Assembly (NCBI RefSeq): GCF_027943255.1
Contig: NW_026562182.1
Coordinates: forward strand, 806,001-870,000
Length of the DNA stretch: 64,000 nt
DNA from: Anastrepha obliqua
Taxonomy: Eukaryota; Arthropoda; Insecta; Diptera; Tephritidae
Reading direction: 5' to 3'
Part shown: positions 43,178 to 56,186 of the stretch, in pieces
Layout: every line of letters begins with the position of its first letter
How positions within the stretch are numbered: position 1 is the stretch's first letter
The notes under the pieces: model-generated
What the model saw: the letters and a program-made list of their open reading frames with translations, nothing else
The model's database searches: none
What the model was told of the DNA's origin: nothing
Position numbers and translations under genes: made by a program

Positions 43178-44750
43178 TACATATCCCATCTTTTCGCTGA
43201 CGGACAAGAAGGCGGTCGCAGTTGTTGTTTTTTATGTGCATACATTTTGCGTTCGTTGAAGGCTTGTATATATGTATTTATATATATTTATATACATATG
43301 CGTGTATGCGCGTTTGGCTTTCTGGATGAAACCATGGATATTAGAATATTTTCTCATCAATATGTGTATGTAAGTAGTTCAGATTTGACTGAAGAGATTA
43401 AATAAAGGAATGCATATTCATATGATTGCCTTTATGGCTGTTTTACATATAAATCAATTCAAAAGAAGTATGAATAATTTTATATAGAAAATAAATTTAT
43501 AAAAAACAGGTATTAGAAAAGCTGAATACACTATTTTAAATCAATTCTAATTAAACAAAATAGAAAAAATAAAATAAAAATATCGAACAAAGAAAAATAC
43601 CTAAGCGACTTGAAACTGAGTGAAATATGGGACGATGTACTGCATATACAACACGTCTTTCACGATTGCGCTAAACTATAATTACTAATGAACTTTTCTA
43701 AATCACTCATTTATTCGATTCACAGTTTTATATGCACATATTCTGCGTTAGTTGAAAGTTTGTATGCGTAATTATATGCATATGTATGTATGTGTGTATG
43801 CGCGTTTGGCTTTCTGGACGGATATTAAAATGATATTTTCTCATCAATATAATTTGGATTTGATGTCTTTACATATGTACATATTTTCTGTTTTGATTGA
43901 TTTATATAAAAATTAGGTCATATCCAGTATGAACTATTTTATACCGAAAAGAAATTTCCATTTATGAAATATAAAAAACACAGTATTTTAAAGAAATTTT
44001 CATTAAAACAAAATCAAAAATTTTACCAAACTTTCCTGGTTTGAATTGTAAAAAAAAATGTGTAAGAAAAAAAATATGACTTCAGGACTTGAACCTGAAT
44101 TAAGTATGTACGTGCCAAAAAACAAAGCGAATAATCCCGCCGACTTTAGCTTCTGCACCACAAATTAACTGCCGCGCGGCCTTCTTAATCGCAAATTTAT
44201 TCGCTTCGCTGTGGTCATGAAATAAGTCGATTTCCTTAGTAGTGTGCCGAAAAATCTTATGAAATTCCTCACTAGTTTGGTAAACGCAGAAAAAATCTGA
44301 ATTCCTGTCCTAGCGTGGTAAGTAAATATAGAAACCCTCCACTCGCGTCACTCGCGTGGTAAATATCTGCAATTCCCCACTAATGAGGAAAGTTGAATTT
44401 GAAATTACCTTAGTATGAACAGAGAATCTTAATGCAATGAGAAGGTGCAAATGTTACTGTAAGCTTTTTTTAGTACAATTGAGATCTGAAAGATTTGTAA
44501 TAAGGTCATTTAGCACACCGAGTTTATAGACACCTCACTGACTTTTGCCCACACAAAAATTAGAAACACCACACATCTTTCACCTCAACACACAACACAT
44601 TTCTCACCTCGACATTAAACCAATTAAATTTGTACTATTTTCGTATTTTTGAAATAATAAGCGAATACGTAAAATTTATTACATATTTTTTTTTTTCAAT
44701 TACATTAAAAAAAAAAACAATTTTAAAAAATAAAATTTATAAAAAAAAGT

Positions 44751-45373
44751 TTGCACCGGGAATTGAACCCGAGTCTAACATGTGGCGAGGAAAAATAGGC
44801 GGTGCGTTTATTTCTTCGACTGCTTATTTTTTGACCATTTTGTTACTTTTGAAATGTTAAGCGGATACATAAAATTTATTAAAAATTTTTTTACGATTAC
44901 ATTAAAAAAAAAAATTTAAAAACGAAAAAAAAAAAATTTGCACCGAGAATTGATGCCGAGTCACGTGGGGAGGATAAATACATTAAACTAATTAAATTTT
45001 TACTATTTTCGTATTTTTTGAAATAATAAGCGAATACGTAAAATTTATTACATAATTTTTTTTAATTACATAAAAAAAAACGAATTAAAAAAAAAAATAA
45101 TTAATAAAAAAAGGTTTGCACTGGGAATTGAAATCGAGTCTAACATGTGGCGAGGAAAAATAGGCGGTGCATTTATTTCTTCGACTGCTTATTTTTTTAC
45201 CATTTTGTTACTTTTGAAATGATAAGCGGATACATAAAATTTATTAAAAATTTTTTACGATTACATTAAAAAAAACACATTTAAAAAAAAAAAAAAAAAT
45301 TGGCGCCGAGAATTGATGGCGAGTCACATGGGGAGGATAAATACGCAGTGCGTTTATTTCTGCGCCTGGGTTG
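44751..45373 (-). repeat. Four tRNA-like modules in two tandem pairs (P-like 2)
   Basis: Modules at 44751-44828, 44935-44988, 45112-45189 and 45296-45373, with the pair repeated at a spacing of about 361 bp. The first has the best T-arm: minus-strand TCGGG-TTCAATT-CCCGG with an exact GGTTCAATTCC box (complement 44759-44769). T-rich runs follow each on the minus strand. In P-like 1 only one pair exists. Confidence 0.55.
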
Positions 45374-46611
45374 TGAACCAAGGTTTTGTGCATGCGCGCG
45401 ACGCGAATTAATTTTAATAAAGTTCTGAAAGTAATTCATGATGTTTTTCATTACATACATTCATAAATGAACGTATACTCTATATGTACATAAATGATGG
45501 TATATGACAATATACATACATAATATGTATGTACATGTCAATAGGAGGTATTTGCATTAAGAAAAAAAAAACGGTTTAAGATAAATCAACACTTATTTTA
45601 TATTGTATGTCAATTTATAGTTTATGTATTCGACAGCATTTACATACATATGTAGGTATGTGCATTTGTATATGAAAAACAATAATGCACAAGCGCAAGA
45701 ACATCATCTTCCTTTCATACATATGTACATATGCATGTATGCCCAAATAACCTTGACTTATGTATGTACACAAGTCACAGCACATCACATTCTTACAAGA
45801 CAAATACACATACGCACTAGCGAGTTTCTTCCTAACAAGTGCAAAAACAATTCTGCTCTATGTATGTATATATACCGACTTTATGTCCTAGCATATATAC
45901 ATACATACATATATACCTACTTGCCTTCTAAACTTCCTACAAAATAATTGTATTCATATGTTACTACATCCATGCACGTTCATACATTCATGCATATGTA
46001 TATGCGCGAGCACAGCGCTCCCTTCTTGCTTCCGTGTACTTTTGTCTTTCACCAGTCGATATTCCTAATATTGTACTTACACAAACACGATATGTACTTT
46101 GATAGACGCAAAAGCAACAGCAAGCGTAACGCCATGGCCGCTTTGCCACCGCACATTCTAAAATGTTCTAGAACACAACAAAAACACATACCTCACATGC
46201 GCATGTCGCCCAAAGCTAAAATCTAAGCCTAGCGACTACAAAAACAAAATACATTCGTAGACGCAGTCGCAGCGGCCATGATTCTATCAGCGACGGCGCT
46301 GAACAATTTAGAACAAAACAAAAAGTTCATTCATAAGTTAGAGCTCATATTTCAATTTCATTCATAAAACGAGCCGCCCATATGCCAATTTTCGCGACCA
46401 TTCGAAAATAGTCAATATTGGAATATTTCGCGTGGAATTATTTGCCAATATTTGATAAATCTTAAATTTTTGTCATGTCGAGTGGCCGCGGCTCCGTATG
46501 TATGTATGCACCCTTATATGTATGTAAATATGTCTTCTAACTGTGCGACAGTCGCGAGTTAATGCGACTTCCAGCGAATCACACATTGCTGTCCGCAAAG
46601 CCGCATACATG

Positions 46612-47005
46612 TACCTTATGATCAGAAAGTACTGGGAATGTTTAAATTAAACAAAACAGAGTTAAATTTAAGGAAAATTTATATTATCTCCTTCAAAATA
46701 TGACCCGTCTGAAGGAACACACATGTGCCAATGCTTAACCCAGTCCTCCAAACACTCCCGGCAGGCCGGTTTGTATTCTCTTTGATCAGTGCGATGGCGC
46801 GTTATCACCATGCAAAATCTGAGAATTGTTTGCTCACATTTCCGGCGGTTTGCAACACACAGTATCTCTCTAAGGTTTCAAAACGGATAAATAATATTCT
46901 CTATTGACTGTCTGGCCCGATGGAAGGTACTCATGGTGGACTATGCCTTGGCAATCGAAGGAAGCAGTCAACATCACCTTCCCGGTTCTTTTTGCTCATA
47001 GGGTA
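46612..47005 (-). pseudogene. Mariner relic, uninterrupted (P-like 2)
   Basis: Same relic as the pieces flanking the Transib in P-like 1, here contiguous through GATCAGTGCGATGGCGCG (the empty Transib site at about 46786-46803). It has its own small deletion near 46768 compared with P-like 1. Confidence 0.75.
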
Positions 47006-47382
47006 TACATATCCCATGTGTCAAGTGTGCCCAGAAGCTTGTGTTCTGGGTTTGTTAGAATGGTGGTAGTTTGTACATATATTTAAACACATATGTGAGT
47101 ATGCGCGTTAGGCTTCCTGGATGGATATTAGAATATTTTCTCATCAATATGTGTATGTAAGTAGTTCAGATTTGACTGAAGAAATTAAATATAGGAATGC
47201 ATAATCATATGATTGACTTTATGGCTGTTTTACATATAAATCAATTCAAATGAATAATGTTATATAGAAAATAAATTTCTAAATAACTGGTATTAGAAAA
47301 ACCTGAATACACTATTTTAAATCAATTTCAATTAAACCAAATATAAAAAATGAAATAAAAATATCGAATAAAAAACTGTGCA

Positions 47383-47468
47383 CAGGATTTGAACCTGAGT
47401 CAAACATGAGACTACGTACTGCATATAGAACACGTCTTTCACGATTGCGCTAATCTACAATTATTAAT
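47383..47468 (-). repeat. tRNA-like module, best copy of type 3
   Basis: The minus strand shows TTAGCGCAATCGTG, TATATGCAGTACG and CAGGTTCAAATCCTG (B box complement at 47386-47396), then TTTTTTA. More tRNA-like than the unit copies, which have lost the 3' side of the T-stem. Confidence 0.5.
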
Positions 47469-47835
47469 GATCTTTTCTAAATCACTCATTTATTCGATTC
47501 GCAGTTTTATATGTACATATTCTGCGTTAGTTGAAAGTTTGTATGCGTAATTATATGCATATGCATCTGTGTATGCGCGTTTGGCTTTCTGGACGGATAT
47601 TAGAATGATATTTTCTCATCAATATAATTTGGATTTTATGAAATAGATTATAGACATATGTACATATTTTCTGTTTTGATTGATTTATATAAAAATCAGG
47701 TCATATCCAGTATGAACTATTTTATACCGAAAAGAAATTTCCATTTATAAAATACAAAAAACAGTATTTTAAATAAATTTTAATTAAAATAAACTCAAAA
47801 ATTTTACCAAACTTTCCTGGTTTGAATTGTAAAAA

Positions 47836-47931
47836 AAAAGTATGACTTCAGGACTTGAACCTGAATTAAATACGTGCAAAAACACAAAACGAATAACTCC
47901 GCCGACTTTAACTTCTGCACCACAAATTAAC
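47836..47931 (-). repeat. tRNA-like module type 4 (P-like 2)
   Basis: Copy of 21718-21812, with TTCAGGTTCAAGTCCTGAA preserved and a T-run after it on the minus strand. Confidence 0.48.
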
Positions 47932-48294
47932 TACCGCGCGGCCTTCTTAATCGCAAATTTATTCGCTTCGATTTCCTTAGTAGTGTGCCGAAAAATCTTA
48001 TGAACGTCCTCAGTAGTATGGTAAACGCAGAAAATATCTGAATTCTTGGCCTAGCGTGGTAAGTAAATATAGAAACCCTCCACTCGCGTGGTAAATATCT
48101 GCAATTCCGACCTCTTCAGGAAAGTTGAATTTGAAATGACCTTATTATGAATCTATAAATTAGAACTCGAAAAAAGCTCTTCTAACATTTGCTCCTTCTC
48201 ATTGCATTAACATTCTCTGGTATGAATCTACAAATTAGTACTCGAAAAAAGCTCATTTAACATTTGCTCCTTCTCATTGCATTAACATTCTCTG

Positions 48295-48978
48295 CTATAA
48301 CTGAAAAGGCACGAGCTATGATAAATGGAACAAAATTAGATAAATGTTTTTGGGGAGAAGCTGTGTTGACAGCTACTTATTTAATAATCCGAACCCCAAG
48401 TAATGCTCTATATGATAAGAAAAAAAAACTCCTTTTGAGATGTGGCATAGACGAAAGCCAAACTTAAAATATTTGAAAGTTTTTGGCTCTACAGTTTATA
48501 TGCATAACAAAACAAGAAAGAGAAAATTTGATGAAAAATCTTTAAAATGTATACTTGTTGGTTACGAAACAAATGGTTATAAGTTATGGGTGTTAGAGGA
48601 AAATAAGTTTGTTGTAGCCAGAGATGTAGTTGTAGATGAAATTAATATGACTAACACAGAGATTTTGGAAGTTGAAAGTCCTGAAAGTGGTTGGGGTATC
48701 CAGAATGATAGTATGGATCAGCAAAATGAATCACAGCATGAAGGTAATGAAAATATGAAAATTAATGTCCCGAATGAGAGTAGGGAAAATAGAATATTCC
48801 AGAATGAAAGTAAGGAAGATGAACAGGGTGACTTTCAAAATGATAATTTCCTGAAAGAAAGTAAGGAAGAAGATGAGCCTAAATCCCAGAATGAAAGTAT
48901 GGAGAAAAATATTGAAGTGAGACGAAGTGATAGGCTGAGAGATAAACCACCAAATCTTACTGCCAATCAAAATGAATA
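48295..48978 (+). pseudogene. copia: Copia integrase fragment, end of unit B
   Basis: Copy of 22121-22803. The A-run at 48420 is one base longer than in A (nine against eight), shifting the frame differently. Everything else, including the NES-repeat linker, is nearly identical. Confidence 0.9.
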
Positions 48979-49256
48979 AGCAATGACTGTTGCGACGACA
49001 TTACAGAGATTGCAGCCATAATCCCTTTGAAGTCTATTCCTGGTGAAGGTCCTAGATGCTCTGCCTTCTCTTCCAATTTTGTCCATGATTCCTCGGCTCG
49101 TAGCTGGAACACATATTCGTCTATATCGATATCCTATATTTTAGTAGCCTCGCTCTGCTTTGCATGCAAGTTGGCTTTGTTTTCAGAGATTGGCAAGCTG
49201 CGAAGTTCTAACTCCTTCTAATGTTGATGTATCTTAAGTTTGGTCAACCTTGCCAT
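48958..49256 (-). pseudogene. Unidentified minus-strand frame, unit C
   Basis: Copy of 22783-23081. Confidence 0.4.
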
Positions 49257-49441
49257 TTTTACGATTCTGTTCTGTGGAACCTTATGCAAGAATCCCACTT
49301 CTGACCAGAATTGTTACGAAATTGTTACGTATCTATCCTTTTAAAACGTCTGTCAATTATTCCTCTCTGTGCGATCACTAGATTGTTTAATAAGTCAAAC
49401 TAATGGATATACAACTTATATAATATATAGGTACATATATA

Positions 49442-50196
49442 AAGGGTTTTTCAATTGGCGCGGGTCGATTTTGGCGCCCTGTGGCAGCCATTTTGTTTTG
49501 GTGACATCTGTCAAATCTTTTGTTTATTATTCAGTTGTTTATGCCAAATCATCATGGCAAGTTACACGATTGAACAGCACGTTCAAATGATAAAACTTTA
49601 TTATCAAAATGAGTGTTCATTAACGCAAACGTTGCGCGCATTGCACCCATTTTTCGGTAGACGTGGTGGCCCTTCAAAGTCGACTCTTCAACGTTTGGTG
49701 GCCAAATTTGAGACGACCGGGTCAGTAAACAATCAGCCAACACCCGTACGTTCAAGGAACGCAAGATCAGCCGAGAAAATTGCCGCGGTCCGTGAAAGTG
49801 TACAGCAGAACCCGAGGCAGTCTATTCCTCGCCGTGCACAAGAACTTGGCCTTTCGCGGACTTCAACTTGGCGAATTTTGCGTCGGGACTTGGGCCTTCA
49901 CCGGTACAAGATCCAACTGACCCAGGAGCTCAAAGTTGATGACCATAGACAACGCCGTTTGTTTGGGCGAAAAATCATCTTTAGTTTGGATGAATGGCTG
50001 TGTTAACAAACAAAATTGCCGTATATGGGACGACACCAATCCACACGAGGTTCACCAGGTGATAATGCATTCTCAAAAAGTTACCGTTTGGTGTGGATTC
50101 TGGGCCGGCGGCGTCATTGGTCCGTACTTTTTTGAAAACGACGTTGGTGAGGTGGTCACCGTCAACAGCGAGCGCTACACAACGATGATAACCAAT
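49442..50196 (+). mobile_element. Truncated DD41D element (rosa-like 1), unit C
   Basis: Copy of 23267-24021, with the transposase ATG at 49554 retained. Confidence 0.8.
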
Positions 50197-50300
50197 TTGG
50201 CTCTTTGGCCGAGCTCCTCCTCCTATCTGTGGTGTAGGTCTTGTTTTTATTTCACAAATAAAGGGATACACAGCTTTAAGCCGACTCCGAACCGCAAATA

Positions 50301-51614
50301 CAGGGTGGCTGATGAAAGCCGCTACCAAAAAAAAATTGAATAACTTTTTTTCTTTTTAAGTTATCTGTTCCATTTTTGTTTTAATTTGCAGATTGATCTT
50401 TAAAATTTATTAAAATGGATAACTGGGACACGCAAACAAGAATTTGGATAGTCCGCCGCTATCACGCACTGGAGTCCGTAGTTTTGGTACAGAGAGAGTA
50501 CAGGCGGATGTTTGGCGCCGATCCCCCGAGCAGATGGACCATAATGAGACTGGTGAATAATTTTGCTGAGCAAGGAACAGTCGCAAGAAGGCCTTATCAT
50601 CGAAACCCACCAGTTCGACGGAGGAAACGATCGCTGCTGTAGCTGCAGCTATACAAAGCAATCCAAGGGTTTCAACAAGAAGCTTATCTGCTCAACTTGG
50701 TGTCAGCCGACAGTCTTTGCAAACAATAATGCACAAAGATTTAGACTTATTTCCCTACAAAATTCAAATGGTTAACAAACTGAATGCAGCAGACTTGCCG
50801 ATTCGCTTGGAATTTTGCCAGAAGATCCTGCAAATGGTGGAAGAAGACCAAAACATGTTAAACTGCCTTTTCATGTCTGATGAGGCCCATTTCGATTTAA
50901 ACGGCAATGTGAACAAACAAAATTGTCGAATATGGAGTACTTCTAACCCACAGATACTCCACGAGACGGAATTGCATCCTCTTCGCGTGACAGTGTGGTG
51001 TGCGGTTTCTTCACGCTGTATTGTCGGGCCTTATTTTTTTGAAAAAAATGGTCACACCGTTACGGTTACTGGAGACCGTTATTTGAAAATGCTGAAAGAA
51101 TTTTTCTATCCAGAACTACGCCGAAAGAGAATTTCTTTCAACTCTGTGTGGTTTCAACAAGATGGGGTAACGTCTCACATAGCCCAGACTGTTATGACAG
51201 AGTTGCGACGAAAATTTCCCAATAAACTGATTTCAAGAAACTCCGAATTTCGTTGGCCCCCCAGGTCGCCTGACCTTACTGCACCTGACTTTTTCTTGTG
51301 GGGTTTATGTAAACAAGAAGTTTATAAAACAAAGCCAACAAATTTGGATGAACTAAAACAATCCATTCGGGCAACAATTGCGGCTGTTCCTGTCGCAACT
51401 CTCAAAGCAGCAATGAACAACTTTTTACTAAGATGCCGCACTTGTGTCAACGAGCATGGGGGGCATTTAAATTCAATTATTTTTAAAACTAGTTAAGCTA
51501 CATTTAATAAAATTTAATGACCTTCAACTTGAAAAAAAAAAAATAAATGAATTCCATACACTAAAAAAAAGTTATTTGAGTTTCTTAATGTAGCAAAATT
51601 CATCAGCCACCCTG
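50301..51614 (+). mobile_element. Full-length DD41D element (rosa-like 2), unit C
   Basis: Copy of 24126-25439 with exact TIRs. Transposase relic 50415-51496, same single frameshift. Confidence 0.92.
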
Positions 51615-52132
51615 TATTTTTTATGAGGAGCTTTTACATGGCATAAATGCACGCGGAGGTTTGCCATTGCCTGACGAGGGATGCCGTTGCCTGCAGTATA
51701 ACTTGCTTTAGTAAATGTCAACACTTACTCGCTTTTACATGCTTAATTTACAACTGAATACCCTATACGCATGCTCTCTGCTTAAATGCGCTTACTTCAT
51801 AACTATTGTAATTTCTAGATTTGACAACTCGTATCTTCTGGCGACTTCTGGCTCGCCTTGTTCGAATTCTTGTTTTTAGTTTTTGTTGCCAGTCGGTTCA
51901 CGAAGTTTCGTGTTTTGCTACAATATATAGCATTACGAGTGGTGACTGGGGAGACAGTAAAGTTTTGTTTAGATTCTCTCACGACTTTAAGTCACCAGTC
52001 TCAGATAGTGCGTATCCGAAGATGGTGCGTATCACAAAAGCAGACGAAAACAATTCATTCTTACGTTCGTAGCTGCAACTTAACAATTTAGTTTTCGTTG
52101 CGTTGTATTAGGAATGGAATACTCTTCAAAAA

Positions 52133-52720
52133 AAAAGTTAATACAACAAAAATTTCAAGAAATATTTGGTTTTTGGTAACAAATTGGTCTTCTTTCAGTG
52201 AGATGCTAGTTAGAGAATCGGAAGTTAATCCAAACCAAAGCAAAGGGTGCTCCTGTATTCGGTGCTGAAAAACTCTCATGAGACGAAGTGGCCAATAAAT
52301 TGAATGCGTTGGGGCCCCGCAAAGAAGTGGTATTGAATGCAGAAAGGTGAGTATGACCCCGTTGCGCGCTCGGTAATGTCTGTTACTTTCATTTATGTTA
52401 ATGACGGATTTATTTATTAATATACATACATGAATATATACATACAAACACAAATGTGAAATTATTTGCACGATTTTATCCATTGATTTGGGCTGACCTT
52501 AAATGTCGGGCTAAAAGGAACATAGCTGACAACCAAAAATTTTCTAGCAATTTTCAAGATGCGATTACCAAATCAACCAAAGAGTAGGCCGAAGCAACAA
52601 CAAATCATTCTGAGGCTTCGAAAAAACTGGAAGAAGCTGTAACAATGCAGTCTGTGGCAATAAAAGCCATTACGGAAAGTGGCGCGGAATTGCCGCAGCT
52701 TTATCAATACAACCTGTAGT
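52133..52720 (+). pseudogene. Myb/SANT-like relic, unit C
   Basis: Copy of 26690-27280 retaining the WADLK segment. Private changes near 52342 (AAAAAG to AGAAAG) and 52712. Confidence 0.53.
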
Positions 52721-53313
52721 TAAAAATTTAAATGAAACTTTCCAAAACAAAATATACAAGCAAGCCATATTATTTTTGTAGTAATTCTTAGCTATCCTGG
52801 TTTAGAAAAACTTCACTACAATTTTTTATATGGTTTCTTTGGTTTTATGTTTTTTTTGTTTTCCTACTCGCCTCGCTGTAAAAATTAAATAAAAATATTG
52901 TGTTTTATCGCAAATTTTCTGCAATTTGCATTCGTATATTTGAATTGGGTATTATGAATGAGTATAATTGAATGAGTATTGTTATTTTTAATTTCATTTA
53001 TTGTATATTGAGATAATTGAATGAAAGAGAATACATCATTAAAATAAAAGCACATACGAGGTCTGTTCAAAAAATAAGGTGAAGGTTTGAAATTTCGAGG
53101 GCTACGTAGGAGGTGTGCTTAAAAAATAGGGTAAATTTTTAAATTTCGCGGGCTACGTACGTTCGAATTTCGATTACTATTTTTTATGTTGGTACACTCG
53201 TCTCGAAGATATGTTCATGGTTTTAGCAATATACTAGCATGTTTAGTTTGTTTGTGAGAGGCATAATTAAGACAAGTGTTTTGCGTGTTCGGCGATTTTC
53301 TGCATATTATATA

Positions 53314-54536
53314 AAGGGTGATTTTTTAAGAGCTATAAGAAAGTTTTTCAAAAAAACTAACGTAGAATTCAGAAAAATTCATGGAATTTTTTTTTAAATC
53401 GATCGTACAGTCCATATAATTTAATGTTTGAAGATTATTTCATGCAAATGTTGACCGCGACTGCGCTTCAAATGTTCCATCCGCTTAGTCAAATTTTGGC
53501 ATACTCTTCCCAATGTTTCGGCCGGAATCTCACATATAAATACTTTAATGTTGTCTTCCGATGCGTTAATTGAAGCAGGCTTGCCTGAATAGACATGAGG
53601 TTTAACATAGCCCCACAAAAAATAATCTAAAGGCGTTATATCGCACGATCTGGGTGGTCAATTGACAGGTCCCGAACGTGAAATAAAATGTTCACCGAAC
53701 TCGCCTCTCAACAAGTCATTGTTACGCGTGCTGTGTGGCATGTGGCACAGTCTTGCTGAAACCACATGTCATGCAAGTCAAGCTCTTGCATTTTGGGCAA
53801 AAAAAAGTGGGATATCATTTCACGGTAGCGCTCACCATTCACAGTTACGTTACGATTCGCAGCATCTTTGAAGAAGTACGGTCAAATGATACCTCCAGCC
53901 CATAAACCGCACCAAACTGTGACCTTTTCTGGATACATTGGTAGCTCTTGCAATTCTTCTGGCTGAACTTCCCTCCAAAATCGACAATTCTGTGTATTTA
54001 CGTACCCATTGATCCAAAAATGAACCTCGTCGCTGAACACAATTTTCCGATAAAAAAGTGGATCTTCAGCCAACTTTCCAAGAGCCCATTCACCAAAAAT
54101 TCAGCGTTGCGGTAGGTCGTTCAGGTTCAATTCTGGCACCAGCTTCACACCAAAATCCTTTCGCAAAATTTTCCACGTTCTTCAGAAACAGAGGCCCAAT
54201 TGCTGCGAACGGCGACGAACCGATAATTGATGGTCATCATTAACACTGACCGATACAGCTGCGATATTTTCTTCAGTTCGCACTCTATGTATGCGTGTTG
54301 GTGGTTTGATGATTAAACTGACCATAAAATGGAAGACGCGCGCGATAAAATTTCTTAACAGAACACGCAATTTTATAATAAAATTCAATTATTGGCAAGC
54401 GTTGTTCGTTTGTAAGACGATTCATGGTTAAATTATAGACCAAACTGAAGATGTTTAACAGTGAAACAAAGCACGAAACGTGCGTCACCTGTTTAAACCA
54501 ACTGTTTAAAAAGATAATAGCTAAAAAATCACCCGT
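53314..54536 (-). mobile_element. DD41D element (rosa-like 3), unit C
   Basis: Copy of 9415-10637. Here the N-terminal frame is visible from 54488 down to 54285 (MNRLTNEQRLPIIEFYY, KIACSVKKFYRARLPFYGQF). Confidence 0.87.
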
Positions 54537-54553
54537 TATATACGTATATTATT

Positions 54554-55201
54554 TCTCCGTTAGCGTTCTGTGCGACTCTCCTCGATTTGTCAGGAGATAT
54601 CTTCATCGACCGACGCTGCAGTTCGGGTATGGCGATGCCACATTGCACACTATCTAGTCGCAAGGGTACCGCCTCGCTGACAAAATTATTTAAAAATATT
54701 GTCAAAGGAAAGACGTATTTTGCAACTAAAAGTATCATATCGGCATACCACCATGGTTTTGTTGCAGTTAGGTCTACAGTTTCCAATTTAGCCGTTTTCG
54801 CTGAATACTGTATTGCAGCTTTCTCAGCAGTACAACAAGTTGACTGTATCTATAGTAACGTTCGATAAAGTATCGCATACAATTTTAATAGATGTACTTC
54901 TATTTCTGGGTTTCCTCTCAGTTTTTCTAGATTGGCTGCAATCTTACTTATGTAATAGATATTGTACCTCATCTGCTCCTTTTTCTGCGTCCTCTGGTGT
55001 ACCTCATGGGAGTATATTGGGTCCCTTGCCTTTTGTTTTATTTATCAATGATATACGTACATAGTTATTTTTCTTTTGCCAACTTCTTGCCGGATGCGGA
55101 TGATTTAAAAATGTATTCTATTATTTCAAACTCGGCGGGTTTATATAAACTGGAAGCTGATATTAATAGTTTAGTTAATTGGTGTAGAGTTTTTCGATCA
55201 T
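54554..55201 (+). pseudogene. LINE reverse transcriptase relic, unit C
   Basis: Copy of 10655-11302. Confidence 0.8.
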
Positions 55202-56186
55202 AGTTTAATATTAAAAAATATTTTAAACTCACGTATTCAAAAACAACTAACATAATTTCTACATCGGTGATGATATACTCCAATCAGGTTAAATAATTAT
55301 GGATATAGAAGTTGTTTTTTAAGCACGCTTTCCATTTCTTAATCATATATGTATACCTTATTCTTTCTTAAGGGTACTCTATGTGTACTTGGTTTTATAA
55401 GAAGGAATGGTTCGAAATTTGCGGACCCATATACTCTTTAGTTTCTTACCAGGTTTTTGCATAATAAATATTCATTCCCTTTGAAGAGGTGAATAAATTA
55501 TGCCTACAATGCTTCTATTACTCGTTCTCTCCATGATTATATATTATACGTTTATTAGTTTTATACTTTTAAAAAAACTTTGTTTAAATAAACATAAAAA
55601 AACTCGTTTTAATTTGTGTAAATACTTATACGCATTGTAAGTAAGTTAAAAGAGGTCTCCTGACAACCTCAGAATTTGGATAAAATCCACCCTTACGAAA
55701 ATAAGTGCAATTGTGAGCGTAGAAAATTTTGAGTCGTTCCTAACCGTGTGAATTATTACAAGAGGAGTAATAAAATACCATCGAAATTAACGGAAATTGG
55801 TGAAGTGTGAAAAATTATTAAGGCTATTGTTCGTCATTCTTATCAGCACGTAAAGGCTGAAGAGATCTCGCTAAAACGTCGTTATTTTGAAATGCTGTGA
55901 GCTGCTAGGTGCAAGGAACATCGTTTGCAACGATTCTCTTGTTCATCGTATCATTTATCTCTCAGAGCGTTTCGTTTCTCTTGTTCGTTGCATTACACTT
56001 TTCTTAGTATTAAAAGTCTTAGGAGAACTCGTCCAAAGTGTGTTTGCCAGCTCGTCTAGGATTATTTTCACGTTACGATCATTTCGTTCTACGCACAACG
56101 CTTGCCAATCGTGGCATCCATATGTACATAGTAACACGAACAATAAAATAAAACATAAAAATGGAAAATCTTCGTTCCTCAAAACT

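Larger units (their letters stand above)
44420..48219. mobile_element. P-like element 2 (3,800 bp) inside P-like 1
   Basis: Ends CAGAGAATCTTAATGCAATG (44420) and the complement of CAGAGAATGTTAATGCAATG (ending 48219), 37 bases with few mismatches. Flanking duplication GTATGAA at 44413-44419 and 48220-48226, exact over 7 bases. The interior is collinear with P-like 1 but lacks the Transib and diverges more than units A to C do from each other, so it came from another copy rather than by local duplication. No transposase seen. Confidence 0.9.
34122..48294. mobile_element. P-like element 1 in unit B, with three nested elements
   Basis: Same element as 15667-22120, swollen to 14.2 kb by P-like 3 (35479-39345), the Transib (40064-42963) and P-like 2 (44420-48219). 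Its own right end, displaced by P-like 2, is 48220-48294. tRNA-like modules: 34448-34526, 34634-34711, 43599-43687 and 44075-44169. Confidence 0.8.
22787..48961. repeat. Tandem unit B (26.2 kb)
   Basis: Second unit. Collinear with A (offset 17,616 to 18,456, then 22,328 to 22,357 after the P-like insertion) and with C (offset 26,175, then 25,444 after the TTAA element). It is the only unit with the three large insertions and so records the most recent transposition in the array. Confidence 0.93.
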
